Shown here: piece after piece, positions 1 through 8,071 of the stretch
How positions within the stretch are numbered: position 1 is the stretch's first letter
Layout of the letters: each line of letters begins with the position of its first letter
Assembly (NCBI GenBank): GCA_045538935.1
Contig: JAZQEI010000016.1
Coordinates: 1-47,084 of the forward strand
Length of the DNA stretch: 47,084 bases
DNA from: RGIG3013 sp045538935
GTDB lineage: Bacteria > Bacillota > Clostridia > Oscillospirales > Acutalibacteraceae
Direction: 5' to 3'
Program-made: the position numbers and the translations under genes
The notes under the pieces: model-generated
Databases searched by the model: none
What the model was told of the DNA's origin: nothing
What the model saw: the letters and a program-made list of their open reading frames with translations, nothing else

Positions 1-141
1 TTAAACGGTGGTTTAACCTACGATACATCTGCAACAATCTACTACTATGAAGGCACATATGTAGATACACATCTACACTCAAAATCTGCTAAGATAGTTA
101 AAGAAACACTCGTTTCTTTAGGTGAGTATGTTCCGGCTTAA
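1..141 (+). CDS. C-terminal end of an unidentified protein (partial)
   Basis: An open frame enters from the left edge in frame 1 and ends at a TAA at 139-141, giving 46 C-terminal residues that finish in GEYVPA. The residues are rich in Tyr, Thr and Ser and end without a recognisable motif. A strong terminator follows 40 bp later, which supports this being the real end of a transcribed gene. I do not recognise the family. Given the neighbouring glycosidases a carbohydrate-related protein is possible, but nothing in the fragment shows it. Confidence 0.6.
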   Translation, partial: LNGGLTYDTSATIYYYEGTYVDTHLHSKSAKIVKETLVSLGEYVPA

Positions 142-181
142 GTAGCATCTAGTTAAAGATTAAAAAGTCTTAAAACAAAAT

Positions 182-219
182 AACAATCACCGCATCACTT
201 TTGTGATGCGGTGATTGTT
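182..219. terminator. Bidirectional intrinsic terminator
   Basis: A perfect 17-bp stem (182-198 with 203-219) closes a TTTT loop. It is followed by a T-rich run on the plus strand and preceded by an A-rich run, so it can end both the leftmost partial gene and the convergent beta-galactosidase gene. Confidence 0.9.
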
Positions 220-240
220 TTATTATATTTTGATTTGTGG

Positions 241-2289
241 TTATATGGCATAATCTGTTTTTAAAATAAGTACAGAGTATGCCTTAATTGTTATTTTGCC
301 ACTTAAAGTTTGGCCGCTTATAATTTCAAAATATGAATTATCAAGCGTTAATTCAACATCAAAATCGTTATAATTTTGTAAGAATATGAATTTATCTGTT
401 CCGTTTTCACGCGACTGTGCGGTAACTCCGTTAGGTAAATCTATATTTATCGATTTAATTATATTATTTTGTATTATAAGCTTGCCTATCAAATCATCGG
501 CAAAATCACCGGTATCTCGGCATGCAATGTAGTATGCTTTGCCTTTACCGTAATTATTCACGCAAACAGCTGGCATGCCTTTGTAGAAATCGTCGGTATA
601 TGTAGCAAGTACTTCAGCCGTATTTGCATGTATAAGTTCACAATAGTCTACAACCTTGTATTCTTTGCCATCAAAAGTGTGCATACCGTTGTGCTCGTGG
701 GGGTAAAGTGAATCAACCTCTTCATTCCATATACCGAAAATGTCTTTTAATTTGCCACCGGGCCAACCGCCAAGGTAGCATAAATCATTTTCGTTAACTA
801 TACCTAGCATATAGGTTGATATAAGCGTGCCGCCGTTTTTAACATAAGTATCAAACTTTTCTATAAGTGTATCATTCACCATATAAAGCATTGGCGCTAC
901 TATTAACGAGTATTTTGAAAAGTCGTCTTCATAGCCAATAATTTCGGTGTTAATGCCACGTTTCCAAAACGGTTTATAGAAATTATGTAGGGTGTCAATT
1001 AATTTTTTGTCGTAGCGGTTATAGCCTTGCGCATCGTTTAATGCCCAAAGATTTTCATAATCGAAAATTATTGCTATGTCGGTTTTTGTATAACTACCAA
1101 CAACATCGTCTAATTTTTTCAGTATTGCACCAAGCTCAGACACCTCTTTAAACACCCTTGTGTTTTCGTGACCGCAGTGGTCAACAACTGCACCGTGAAG
1201 CTTTTCGGAACTTCCTCGGCTTTTACGCCATTGGAAATACTGTACCGAGTCAGATCCGTGTGCTATAGCCTGTAGCGATGATAAAATATTAACTCCAGGT
1301 TTTTTCAACTTGTTTATGGGCTTCCAGTTAACAAGGCTTGGCGTGCTTTCCATCATTAAGAATGGTTTATGCATTAAAGAACGGTACCAGTCGTGAGCTA
1401 ATGCAGTGAATGATGCCTCATGCAAATCTCCTTGCGGAGCGTGCCACATAGGGTAATTGTCGAACGAGATAAAATCTAAACTCTTTTTAAGCTCGTGATA
1501 ATTAAGGTCAAAAAACGGCCACATTAAATTTGTGGTTATGGGAATATTAGGGGTAATTTCTCTTAATGGTGCACACTCAGCTTTTATAAAATCAGTAGTC
1601 TGGTGAGTTACAAAACGCTTAAAGTCAAGATTTAAACCGTGCACCTGAGTTTCGCCTTTTGGAGAGGGAAATTCAATTTGATCAAATGATGAATATGTAT
1701 GGCTCCAGAATTTTGTCCACCACTGAAAGTTGAGTTTATTTATATCGTTAGAATATTTTTCTTTTAGCCAATTTTTAAAGGCATCTCGACATAAATCACA
1801 ATAACACTCTCCGCCAAACTCGTTAGAAATATGCCAAGCATATAGTGCAGGGTGGTCTTTGTAGCGTTCTGCTAACAAGCGATTTATTTTTGTTATTTTT
1901 TCTCTATAAACAGGGGAGGTATAACAATGGTTATGCCTAAAGCCAAAGAAATTACGAGTGCCGTCACTTGCAACACGCAAAACCTCCTTGTATTTATCAC
2001 TCATCCATTTGGGTCTTGCGCCACTGGGGGTAGCTAATATTATCTTACCGCCTGCGGCTGCAACCTTGTCTAGAACATTGTCTAAAAACGAAAAATCATA
2101 TTTTCCTTCTTGGGGTTCTAGTGTTGCCCAAGAGAAAATTCCTACCGACATTTCATTACAGTTAGCGAGCTTAAAAAGACGCATATCCTCATCAATTATC
2201 TCTGGGGTATCTAGCCACTGGTCAGGGTTATAGTCTGCACCGTGAAGCATGTGTTTATAATTTTCGTTTACGGGAGTTACTTTATACAT
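241..2289 (-). CDS. GH42 beta-galactosidase
   Basis: This 682-residue protein is a family GH42 retaining beta-galactosidase, expected to act in the cytoplasm on short galactosides taken up by the cell. The (beta/alpha)8 domain spans about residues 10-390. It holds the acid/base glutamate E157 in HISNEFGG and the nucleophile E314 in MMEST. The four cysteines C122, C162, C164 and C167 match the structural zinc cluster of many GH42 enzymes. The trimerisation domain and a small C-terminal beta domain follow. There is no signal peptide and the length is normal. The start has an AGAGGTG ribosome site. It lies 65 bp downstream of the AraC-type regulator on the same strand, back to back with the isomerase-kinase-aldolase operon, so it probably feeds that locus. 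Family is certain; the natural substrate is inferred. Confidence 0.95.
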   Translation of the reverse strand: MYKVTPVNENYKHMLHGADYNPDQWLDTPEIIDEDMRLFKLANCNEMSVGIFSWATLEPQEGKYDFSFLDNVLDKVAAAGGKIILATPSGARPKWMSDKYKEVLRVASDGTRNFFGFRHNHCYTSPVYREKITKINRLLAERYKDHPALYAWHISNEFGGECYCDLCRDAFKNWLKEKYSNDINKLNFQWWTKFWSHTYSSFDQIEFPSPKGETQVHGLNLDFKRFVTHQTTDFIKAECAPLREITPNIPITTNLMWPFFDLNYHELKKSLDFISFDNYPMWHAPQGDLHEASFTALAHDWYRSLMHKPFLMMESTPSLVNWKPINKLKKPGVNILSSLQAIAHGSDSVQYFQWRKSRGSSEKLHGAVVDHCGHENTRVFKEVSELGAILKKLDDVVGSYTKTDIAIIFDYENLWALNDAQGYNRYDKKLIDTLHNFYKPFWKRGINTEIIGYEDDFSKYSLIVAPMLYMVNDTLIEKFDTYVKNGGTLISTYMLGIVNENDLCYLGGWPGGKLKDIFGIWNEEVDSLYPHEHNGMHTFDGKEYKVVDYCELIHANTAEVLATYTDDFYKGMPAVCVNNYGKGKAYYIACRDTGDFADDLIGKLIIQNNIIKSINIDLPNGVTAQSRENGTDKFIFLQNYNDFDVELTLDNSYFEIISGQTLSGKITIKAYSVLILKTDYAI

Positions 2290-2320
2290 AATACACCTCT
2301 AAAATATTAGTCAAAATGAT

Positions 2321-2338
2321 ATTATCATATGTGATAAT
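2321..2338. promoter_or_regulatory. Operator-like palindrome upstream of the GH42 gene
   Basis: ATTATCATATGTGATAAT is a 7-bp inverted repeat around a 4-bp centre, 32 bp before the GH42 start codon and inside the 65-bp gap after the regulator gene. Position and symmetry suit a regulator site or a small mRNA hairpin. No protein can be assigned to it. Confidence 0.35.
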
Positions 2339-2354
2339 TCAATACAACAGTTTT

Positions 2355-3200
2355 CTAAAAATTATTTTGGTATTTTTTGCGGTAGGCACCCGGAGATAGT
2401 TGGTACTGTTTTTTAAAAACTTTTGAAAAGTAGTTGTAATCACAAAAACCAACCTTAGAAACAATTTGTAAAACTGGTATATTTGTGTTTTTTAAAAGTT
2501 CGCAAGCTTTTATAAGACGTTTTGTACGAATGTAGTCAGATATGCTGTTTTTGCTACCAAAATCAAAATATCGGTAAAGGGTAGAGCGACTAATATGTAA
2601 ATGTGCACTAAGTTCGTCGGCCGTTAGGGTGCGCTCTATGTTTTGGTCTATGTATTTTTCTAGTTTATCGAGCATCATATCTTTTTTAGGAGTTATAAGA
2701 TCTTTCATAATTATGTAGCAGGCGCATATTTCTAAGATTTTAGATGCCGCTACTATTTGGTTGTCGCTTTTAGTTCTAACTGTTCTGGCTTCGCTCATAA
2801 CGTCTTGAACATTAAGATCAAAACTGTTGCAAAGTTTATTTATGTTGTCTAAAAAGGCGTTGCGGTTAGATGACGGACAAATTTGTCCAAACATGGCGTA
2901 ACCGATTATGTGCCCCTCATATTTTAAGGGTGCGGTTGCCTCTATTAATCCAGCGTGGCATTTGTAGATTACCAAATTATCACGCTTTTTGCATTTTTCA
3001 AAAGAGGTTAAGTCGCTGTTTTTACAACACAAGGCGGTTTTAGAGTTGCTTTTTAAAAGTCGGCAAAAGCCACAGTCATAAGATGGATACGACATAAGCT
3101 CGTTATAATCTTTGTCAAATAAAACAATTCTTATATGTGTTAAATTATAAAATGATTCAAGTATTTCGCCCAAATTATCTATGTTAATTGAAACACCCAT
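2355..3200 (-). CDS. PocR-domain AraC-family transcriptional regulator
   Basis: A 281-residue regulator with an N-terminal PocR-type sensor domain (about residues 8-165) and a C-terminal AraC double helix-turn-helix (about 178-278). The sensor carries a cysteine-rich patch (C43, C46, C58, C59, C81) in a region that in PocR domains is thought to bind a small ligand. I chose the second ATG, at 3200: it lies 7 nt after AAGGAGG, whereas the upstream ATG at 3206 is only 1 nt from that site. It has its own near-consensus promoter and diverges from the sugar operon, with the GH42 gene downstream. The likely role is activating both transcription units in response to a sugar or metabolite; this is inferred from position. 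Confidence 0.9.
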   Translation of the reverse strand: MGVSINIDNLGEILESFYNLTHIRIVLFDKDYNELMSYPSYDCGFCRLLKSNSKTALCCKNSDLTSFEKCKKRDNLVIYKCHAGLIEATAPLKYEGHIIGYAMFGQICPSSNRNAFLDNINKLCNSFDLNVQDVMSEARTVRTKSDNQIVAASKILEICACYIIMKDLITPKKDMMLDKLEKYIDQNIERTLTADELSAHLHISRSTLYRYFDFGSKNSISDYIRTKRLIKACELLKNTNIPVLQIVSKVGFCDYNYFSKVFKKQYQLSPGAYRKKYQNNF

Positions 3201-3222
3201 AATCATTCCTCCTTTTGATACA

Positions 3223-3252
3223 ATTATACCACATTTGAGATTAATTTGTCTA
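3223..3252 (-). promoter_or_regulatory. Sigma-A type promoter of the PocR-AraC regulator
   Basis: On the minus strand TAGACA (3247-3252) and a perfect TATAAT (3223-3228) are separated by 18 bp. The start codon of the regulator is 23 bp further on, after an AAGGAGG site. Confidence 0.65.
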
Positions 3253-3274
3253 TAATTATTTTTGTATAAATAAT
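3251..3274 (+). promoter_or_regulatory. Possible -10 element and operator-like inverted repeat of the sugar operon
   Basis: A TATAAT at 3251-3256 points toward the operon but has no good -35 box, as is common for promoters that depend on an activator. It overlaps a 7-bp inverted repeat (ATTATTT 3255-3261 with AAATAAT 3268-3274). The element also overlaps the -35 box of the divergent regulator gene, which would allow joint control. This is a weak call. Confidence 0.3.
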
Positions 3275-3327
3275 ATACTTAAATTAGGTCATTATATTTA
3301 AAATTTTACATAAAAGGAGACCTTAAA

Positions 3328-4725
3328 ATGAAGAAACAAACTTTCGCACTTTATTTTGGAAACCGTGGCTTTTTCCCCGAAACACTTATTGAATCGGCAA
3401 GAGAAGAAGTATCTAAGGCTGTAACAGACGCAGGCTATGATTACATAATGGCTCCAATGGACCTTACTCGCTATGGTGCAGTAGAAACCAAGCGCGAAGG
3501 TCAAGCTTATGCTGCTTGGCTTAAAGAACATGAGGGTGAGTATGACGGCGTTATTATGTCGCTTCCTAACTTTTCTGATGAAAACGGCGCAATTGCTGCT
3601 TTAGAAGATTGCGGTGTTCCTATTCTAATTCAGGCGTACCCCGATGAAATCGGAAAGATGGATTTTGAACACCGTCGTGATTCTTACTGCGGTAAGTTTT
3701 CAATTTGTGATGTATTTTATCAGTATGGTTTACCATTCACTATTTTTGAACCCCACGTTGTTCATCCGAGCACTCCTGAATTTAATAAAAATATAGAAGA
3801 TTTTGCTGCAGTATGCCGTGTTGTAAACGGCATGAAGCGCTTTACAATTGGTGTTATTGGCGGCAGAACTACTAAGTTTAAGACGGTTCGTTACGATGAA
3901 ATTACACTTCAAAAATATGGCATCACTTGCGATACATATGACCTATCTGAGCTTGTGGACAGAGTTGGCAGATATAACGATTCTGACATAAAGGTTGTAA
4001 CACGCCGTAAGGAGCTTGAAGATTACACAAACTGCTCACTTGTTCCTGACGATAAGATGAACATGTTAGCAAAGGTTTCGGTAGTGTTAGACGACTTTAT
4101 TAGCGATTATCAGCTCGACTGTATCACACTTCGTTGCTGGGAAGAAATGCAGTATGTTCTTGGTATTGCGCCATGCGTACTTTTATCTTTCCTTAACGAT
4201 CGCGGTGTAGTAGCATCTTGCGAAATCGACCTTTGCAGCGCTATAAATATGTACTCTATGTATCTTGCAACAGGCAAGCCCACCGCTTGTGTTGACTGGA
4301 ACAACAACTACGGTGATGATCCGGATAAGGTAATTTTATTCCACTGCGGACCTATTGCACAAAGCCTTATGGAAGCAAAAGGTCTTGTAACCGACCATAA
4401 GATGTTTGCTAAGGGTTGCCCTGGCTGTGGTTGGGGTAGTAACGAGGGCAGAATTGCAGCTTTCGATATGACTTATTCTAACTGCAAGACTAACGATGGT
4501 AAGCTTACTTTCTATATGGACGAAGGCAAGTTTACAGGTGAGCCTATTGAAAAAGAATTCTTTGGTTGCGGCGGTGTAGCCCAAATTAACAACCTACAAC
4601 CAAAACTTATAAAGCTTGCGAAGAACGGCTTTAGACATCACACAGCAGTTGGCGTTGGCCACATTGCTGACATTTTAAGAGAAGCCTTTACAACATACCT
4701 TAAGTACGATATTATTGATCTATAG
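3328..4725 (+). CDS. L-fucose/L-arabinose isomerase family protein
   Basis: This 465-residue cytoplasmic protein belongs to the fucose/arabinose isomerase superfamily (COG2407 type), metal-dependent enzymes that interconvert aldoses and ketoses. The N-terminal Rossmann-like half (residues 5-180) is followed by the catalytic half. Candidate metal ligands are E272 or E273 in RCWEEM, D301 in CEIDLC and H339 in LFHCGP, placed by analogy with the Glu-Asp-His set of FucI. A KGCPGCGWG segment near 362-370 adds two cysteines that may be specific to the subgroup. A strong AAAAGGAG site precedes the ATG. It is the first gene of the operon, 8 bp before a sugar kinase, so it would give the ketose that the kinase phosphorylates. 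The substrate is unknown; it is shorter than classical FucI (about 590 residues). Confidence 0.85.
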   Translation: MKKQTFALYFGNRGFFPETLIESAREEVSKAVTDAGYDYIMAPMDLTRYGAVETKREGQAYAAWLKEHEGEYDGVIMSLPNFSDENGAIAALEDCGVPILIQAYPDEIGKMDFEHRRDSYCGKFSICDVFYQYGLPFTIFEPHVVHPSTPEFNKNIEDFAAVCRVVNGMKRFTIGVIGGRTTKFKTVRYDEITLQKYGITCDTYDLSELVDRVGRYNDSDIKVVTRRKELEDYTNCSLVPDDKMNMLAKVSVVLDDFISDYQLDCITLRCWEEMQYVLGIAPCVLLSFLNDRGVVASCEIDLCSAINMYSMYLATGKPTACVDWNNNYGDDPDKVILFHCGPIAQSLMEAKGLVTDHKMFAKGCPGCGWGSNEGRIAAFDMTYSNCKTNDGKLTFYMDEGKFTGEPIEKEFFGCGGVAQINNLQPKLIKLAKNGFRHHTAVGVGHIADILREAFTTYLKYDIIDL

Positions 4726-4733
4726 GTGATAAT

Positions 4734-6203
4734 ATGTATATAGGCGGAATTGATGTTGGAACAAGCGGATGTAAAATCGCAGTTTTCGATAAAAATGGTG
4801 CTCTTTGTGAGGTCTTTTACGAAGAGTATGAGGTAACACGCAAGGGCGGACATCACGAGGTTAATTTTAATGTTATATTCGATAATGTTAAAAAAGTGTT
4901 AAAAAGTGCTGCATTAAAGTATAAACTCGTGTCGGTTGGTGTTACATCATTTGGTGAGACATTTGCTATGTTAGATAAGGATGATAACATAATAGCGCCC
5001 TCAATGCTTTATACCGATGTTCGCGGAGAAAGTGAATGTAAATATCTTGAAAATGCTCTTTCGGCCGAAACAATAGCACTTAAAACCGGTGTTATGCCTC
5101 ATAGTATGTACAGTCTTCCCAAGGTTATGTGGATAAAAAACAATATGCCCGATGCTTACGCAAAGGCCGATAAGGTGTTGCTGGGCGAAGACTATGTTGT
5201 TTATATGCTTACAGGCAATAGACAAATAGATTATTCTTTGGCCGCACGCACATTGGCATTTAATATACGCGAGTTAGCATACGATGATGAAATTTTATCA
5301 GCGGTAGGAGTAGACAAGGCTTTATTTTCTACTCCCGTTAAAGCTGGAACTGTTGCAGGTAATTTAAAGGCTGAACTTAAAAATGAACTTGGTATAGATT
5401 ACGACATAACCGTTGTAAACGGTTGTCATGACCAAATTGCTGCTATGACCGGTTCGGGTGTGTTTAGCGCCGATACTGCTATGGATGGCATTGGTACAGT
5501 TGAGTGTATGACATTTATTACCGATACCGTGCCAAACGATGCCGAGTTTTATAAGGGCGGTTACTCTGTTGTACCACATATAAATGGTAAATACGCTTGT
5601 TATGCTTTGTCTTTTGCAGGTGGCGCAACTCTAAAATGGTTTAGAGATAATATTGTGCCCTTAGAACATGCCCAGTGTAAAGCAAACGGCACCGATATTT
5701 ATGCTGAGTTAGATAAAAAGGTAAAAGATGACCCAACAGGCATTTTAATTTTACCTCACTTTGCTGGAGCGGCAACACCTTATATGGATTCATTTGCCAC
5801 TGCAACTGTAACAGGTCTTACATTTGAACACGACCGTTATGATATTTATAAAGCTCTTATGGAGGGCACATCTTTTGAGATGCTTTTAAACCTTGATTAT
5901 TTTGGAGAAAAAATAAAAATCCCCCAAAACATAAGAGCTAGCGGTGGCGGTTCAATGAGTGATGTTTGGTTGCAAATTAAAGCCGATATTTTAAACATTG
6001 AGGTTATTGCGCTTGATTGTTCACAAATAGGTGCGGCGGGCACAGCAATGCTTGCAGGTAAGGCAATGGGTGTTTACACAGAAGATGTATTAAAGACTAT
6101 GGCTCCTACACGTAAGGTGTTTACACCAAACCTAAATAAACATAATGTTTATAAACAAATGTATAAAAAGTACTCTCGTATTTACGACGCACTGAAAGGA
6201 TAG
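4734..6203 (+). CDS. FGGY-family carbohydrate kinase
   Basis: This is a 489-residue ATP-dependent sugar kinase of the FGGY family (xylulokinase, fuculokinase and relatives). The N-terminal phosphate-binding loop is GIDVGTSG (5-12). The catalytic base is D233 in GCHDQIAA, and the C-terminal adenosine motif ASGGGSMSD lies near 402-410. Length is typical. It starts 8 bp after the isomerase and ends 5 bp before the DUF4432 gene. The expected reaction is phosphorylation of the ketose released by the isomerase, giving the substrate for the class II aldolase two genes on. Which sugar cannot be read from the sequence. Confidence 0.92.
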   Translation: MYIGGIDVGTSGCKIAVFDKNGALCEVFYEEYEVTRKGGHHEVNFNVIFDNVKKVLKSAALKYKLVSVGVTSFGETFAMLDKDDNIIAPSMLYTDVRGESECKYLENALSAETIALKTGVMPHSMYSLPKVMWIKNNMPDAYAKADKVLLGEDYVVYMLTGNRQIDYSLAARTLAFNIRELAYDDEILSAVGVDKALFSTPVKAGTVAGNLKAELKNELGIDYDITVVNGCHDQIAAMTGSGVFSADTAMDGIGTVECMTFITDTVPNDAEFYKGGYSVVPHINGKYACYALSFAGGATLKWFRDNIVPLEHAQCKANGTDIYAELDKKVKDDPTGILILPHFAGAATPYMDSFATATVTGLTFEHDRYDIYKALMEGTSFEMLLNLDYFGEKIKIPQNIRASGGGSMSDVWLQIKADILNIEVIALDCSQIGAAGTAMLAGKAMGVYTEDVLKTMAPTRKVFTPNLNKHNVYKQMYKKYSRIYDALKG

Positions 6204-6208
6204 ATATT

Positions 6209-7207
6209 ATGCTAGACTATATTGGTCATAAAAATCAGGTAGCATCTGCCGAAGTCTTTACATTAAACGGCGCTAAGGGTGAGGGCATGAAGTTTGTATC
6301 TTTGCGCTCGGGTAATCGCGTTGAGGCTTTAATAAGTCTGGACCGTTGTGCCGATATTGCCAGACTTGAGTTTAAGGGTAATAACTACGGTTATATGAGT
6401 CCTTGCGGATTTGTTGCTTCGCCTTATTACGATAAAGATGGTTGCGAATTTTTAAAATCGTTTACAGCAGGTTTTTTAACTACTTGCGGTTTTAATAATA
6501 TTGGCGGTCCTTGTACATATAACGGTGAACAGTTGCCGCAACACGGAACAATCGCAAACACTCCGGCAGAGCTTTTAGAAACTAAAAATACCGACGAATA
6601 TGTACAAGTTAAGGCCGAAATTAACGACGCGGTTATTTTCGGCAGAAAACTAAGTCTTGTTCGCACAATTACTCTTTATAAAAACGAGCCTACTTTAAAA
6701 ATTGAAGATGAAATTACAAACTTTGGTAGTACAAAAGAGCCGTTTTGTCTTTTATATCATTGCAATATGGGTTATCCGCTATTAGATGAAGATAGTGAGG
6801 TTGTAATACCGGGTAAAATTGTTGGCTCGCCTGAAGAGTATCCTGCGTTTGAGTACGATGAGGCACTTAATATGCAAAAGCCCGATGCTAATTATGTTGA
6901 GCGTTGCTTTTTCTATGATGTAACAGATGAAAACGGAATATCCAGAGTAGGCATATTCTCAAAGAATATTGGCTCAGGTGTGGTTATTGAGTACGATAAA
7001 TCGGTTTTAGAGGGTTTTTGCGAGTGGAAGATGATGGGCAAGCACGACTATGTTCTAGGTCTTGAACCCGGTAACAATCCACCTTTAATGGTTAGCGGAA
7101 TGGCTGAAAAAGGCGTTTTAAAGTTCATTGAACCTGAACAAACCATAAAAACAGGTATAACTTTAAGGTTTGTCGAATCTAACGAAGAATTTAATAAGAT
7201 GTGGTGA
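6209..7207 (+). CDS. DUF4432 protein, aldose-1-epimerase-like fold
   Basis: A 332-residue protein of the DUF4432 family, which shares the galactose mutarotase-like beta-sandwich. Conserved-looking residues include H112 in PQHGTIAN, a histidine in YHCNMGYP near 184 and a glutamate in GLEPGNN near 285, the kinds of residues used by mutarotases for the anomeric centre. Family members are often found beside sugar isomerases and kinases, where they are presumed to equilibrate anomers or epimers before isomerisation. It lies in the middle of the operon (5 bp after the kinase, 4 bp before the aldolase), which supports a dedicated role in the same pathway. Function is inferred. Confidence 0.8.
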   Translation: MLDYIGHKNQVASAEVFTLNGAKGEGMKFVSLRSGNRVEALISLDRCADIARLEFKGNNYGYMSPCGFVASPYYDKDGCEFLKSFTAGFLTTCGFNNIGGPCTYNGEQLPQHGTIANTPAELLETKNTDEYVQVKAEINDAVIFGRKLSLVRTITLYKNEPTLKIEDEITNFGSTKEPFCLLYHCNMGYPLLDEDSEVVIPGKIVGSPEEYPAFEYDEALNMQKPDANYVERCFFYDVTDENGISRVGIFSKNIGSGVVIEYDKSVLEGFCEWKMMGKHDYVLGLEPGNNPPLMVSGMAEKGVLKFIEPEQTIKTGITLRFVESNEEFNKMW

Positions 7208-7211
7208 TTTT

Positions 7212-8063
7212 ATGTTAGTAAATTTAAAGGAAATTTTAGAAATTGCAGACAAAGAAAATATTGCTATTGGTAGTTTTAATACACCAAATCTTGAGGCAGC
7301 TATTGCTATTATTACTGCCGCCGAGCAGTTAAATAAACCTGTAATAATAATGCATGCTCAAATTCACGAAGAGTTGGTACCTTTAAAAATAATTGCTCCT
7401 ATAATGATAGATTTTGCTAAAAAAGCAAAGGTGCCCGTATGTGTTCACTTAGACCACGGTACTGACATTGAGTATCTAAAGGTTGCATTAGAGCTTGGAT
7501 TTACATCTGTTATGTACGATGGCTCTGAGCACGACTACGAAACCAACCTTGCAAACACAAAGTATGTTGTAGAGTTGGCTAAAAAATATGGCGCTAGCGT
7601 AGAGGCCGAGATAGGCGTTATGGCTCGTAAAGAAACACTTGACGGTGATGATTCAGCCGATGACGGTAATGACGATACCTCTATGTATACAGATCCTGCA
7701 GTTGCCGAAGAATTTGCAAAGGCTAGCGGTATAGATGCTTTGGCTTGCGCATTCGGTACAGCACATGGACTTTATTCTAAAACACCTAAGCTTGACTTTG
7801 AACGCTTAGCAGAAATCGATTCAAGAATCAATGTTCCTGTAGTAATGCATGGTGGTTCTGGCGTATCTCATGAAGACTATGTTAAGGCAATAAATAATGG
7901 CGTAAGAAAAATAAACTACTATACATATATGGCAAAAGCCGGTGCAGACTGCATTAAGCAAAACATTGAAAAGGTAAGCTTCTACCATGAAATTGTTAAC
8001 CTTGCTATTAATGCAATGTGCGAAGATGTTAAAAAGGCTATAAAGGTATTCTCTAAAATGTAG
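7212..8063 (+). CDS. Class II (zinc) ketose-bisphosphate aldolase
   Basis: This 283-residue enzyme belongs to the class II fructose/tagatose-bisphosphate aldolase family and cleaves a phosphorylated ketose to dihydroxyacetone phosphate plus an aldehyde. The motifs are intact: catalytic D81 and zinc ligand H82 in HLDHG, E133 in EAEIG, H185 in GTAHG and H213 in MHGGSG. The length matches GatY/AgaY-like enzymes rather than the longer FbaA type. I chose the ATG at 7212, 4 bp after the previous stop; a longer in-frame start at 7170 would overlap DUF4432 by 38 bp and lacks a ribosome site. An unusually acidic loop, residues 145-156, replaces part of the segment before the third zinc ligand. It would complete the isomerase-kinase-aldolase pathway. 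Confidence 0.92.
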   Translation: MLVNLKEILEIADKENIAIGSFNTPNLEAAIAIITAAEQLNKPVIIMHAQIHEELVPLKIIAPIMIDFAKKAKVPVCVHLDHGTDIEYLKVALELGFTSVMYDGSEHDYETNLANTKYVVELAKKYGASVEAEIGVMARKETLDGDDSADDGNDDTSMYTDPAVAEEFAKASGIDALACAFGTAHGLYSKTPKLDFERLAEIDSRINVPVVMHGGSGVSHEDYVKAINNGVRKINYYTYMAKAGADCIKQNIEKVSFYHEIVNLAINAMCEDVKKAIKVFSKM

Positions 8064-8071
8064 GAGGAGTT

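Noticed and set aside
469..711. Plus-strand open frame within the GH42 gene
   Set aside because: It is a shadow of the certain GH42 coding frame and has no ribosome site.
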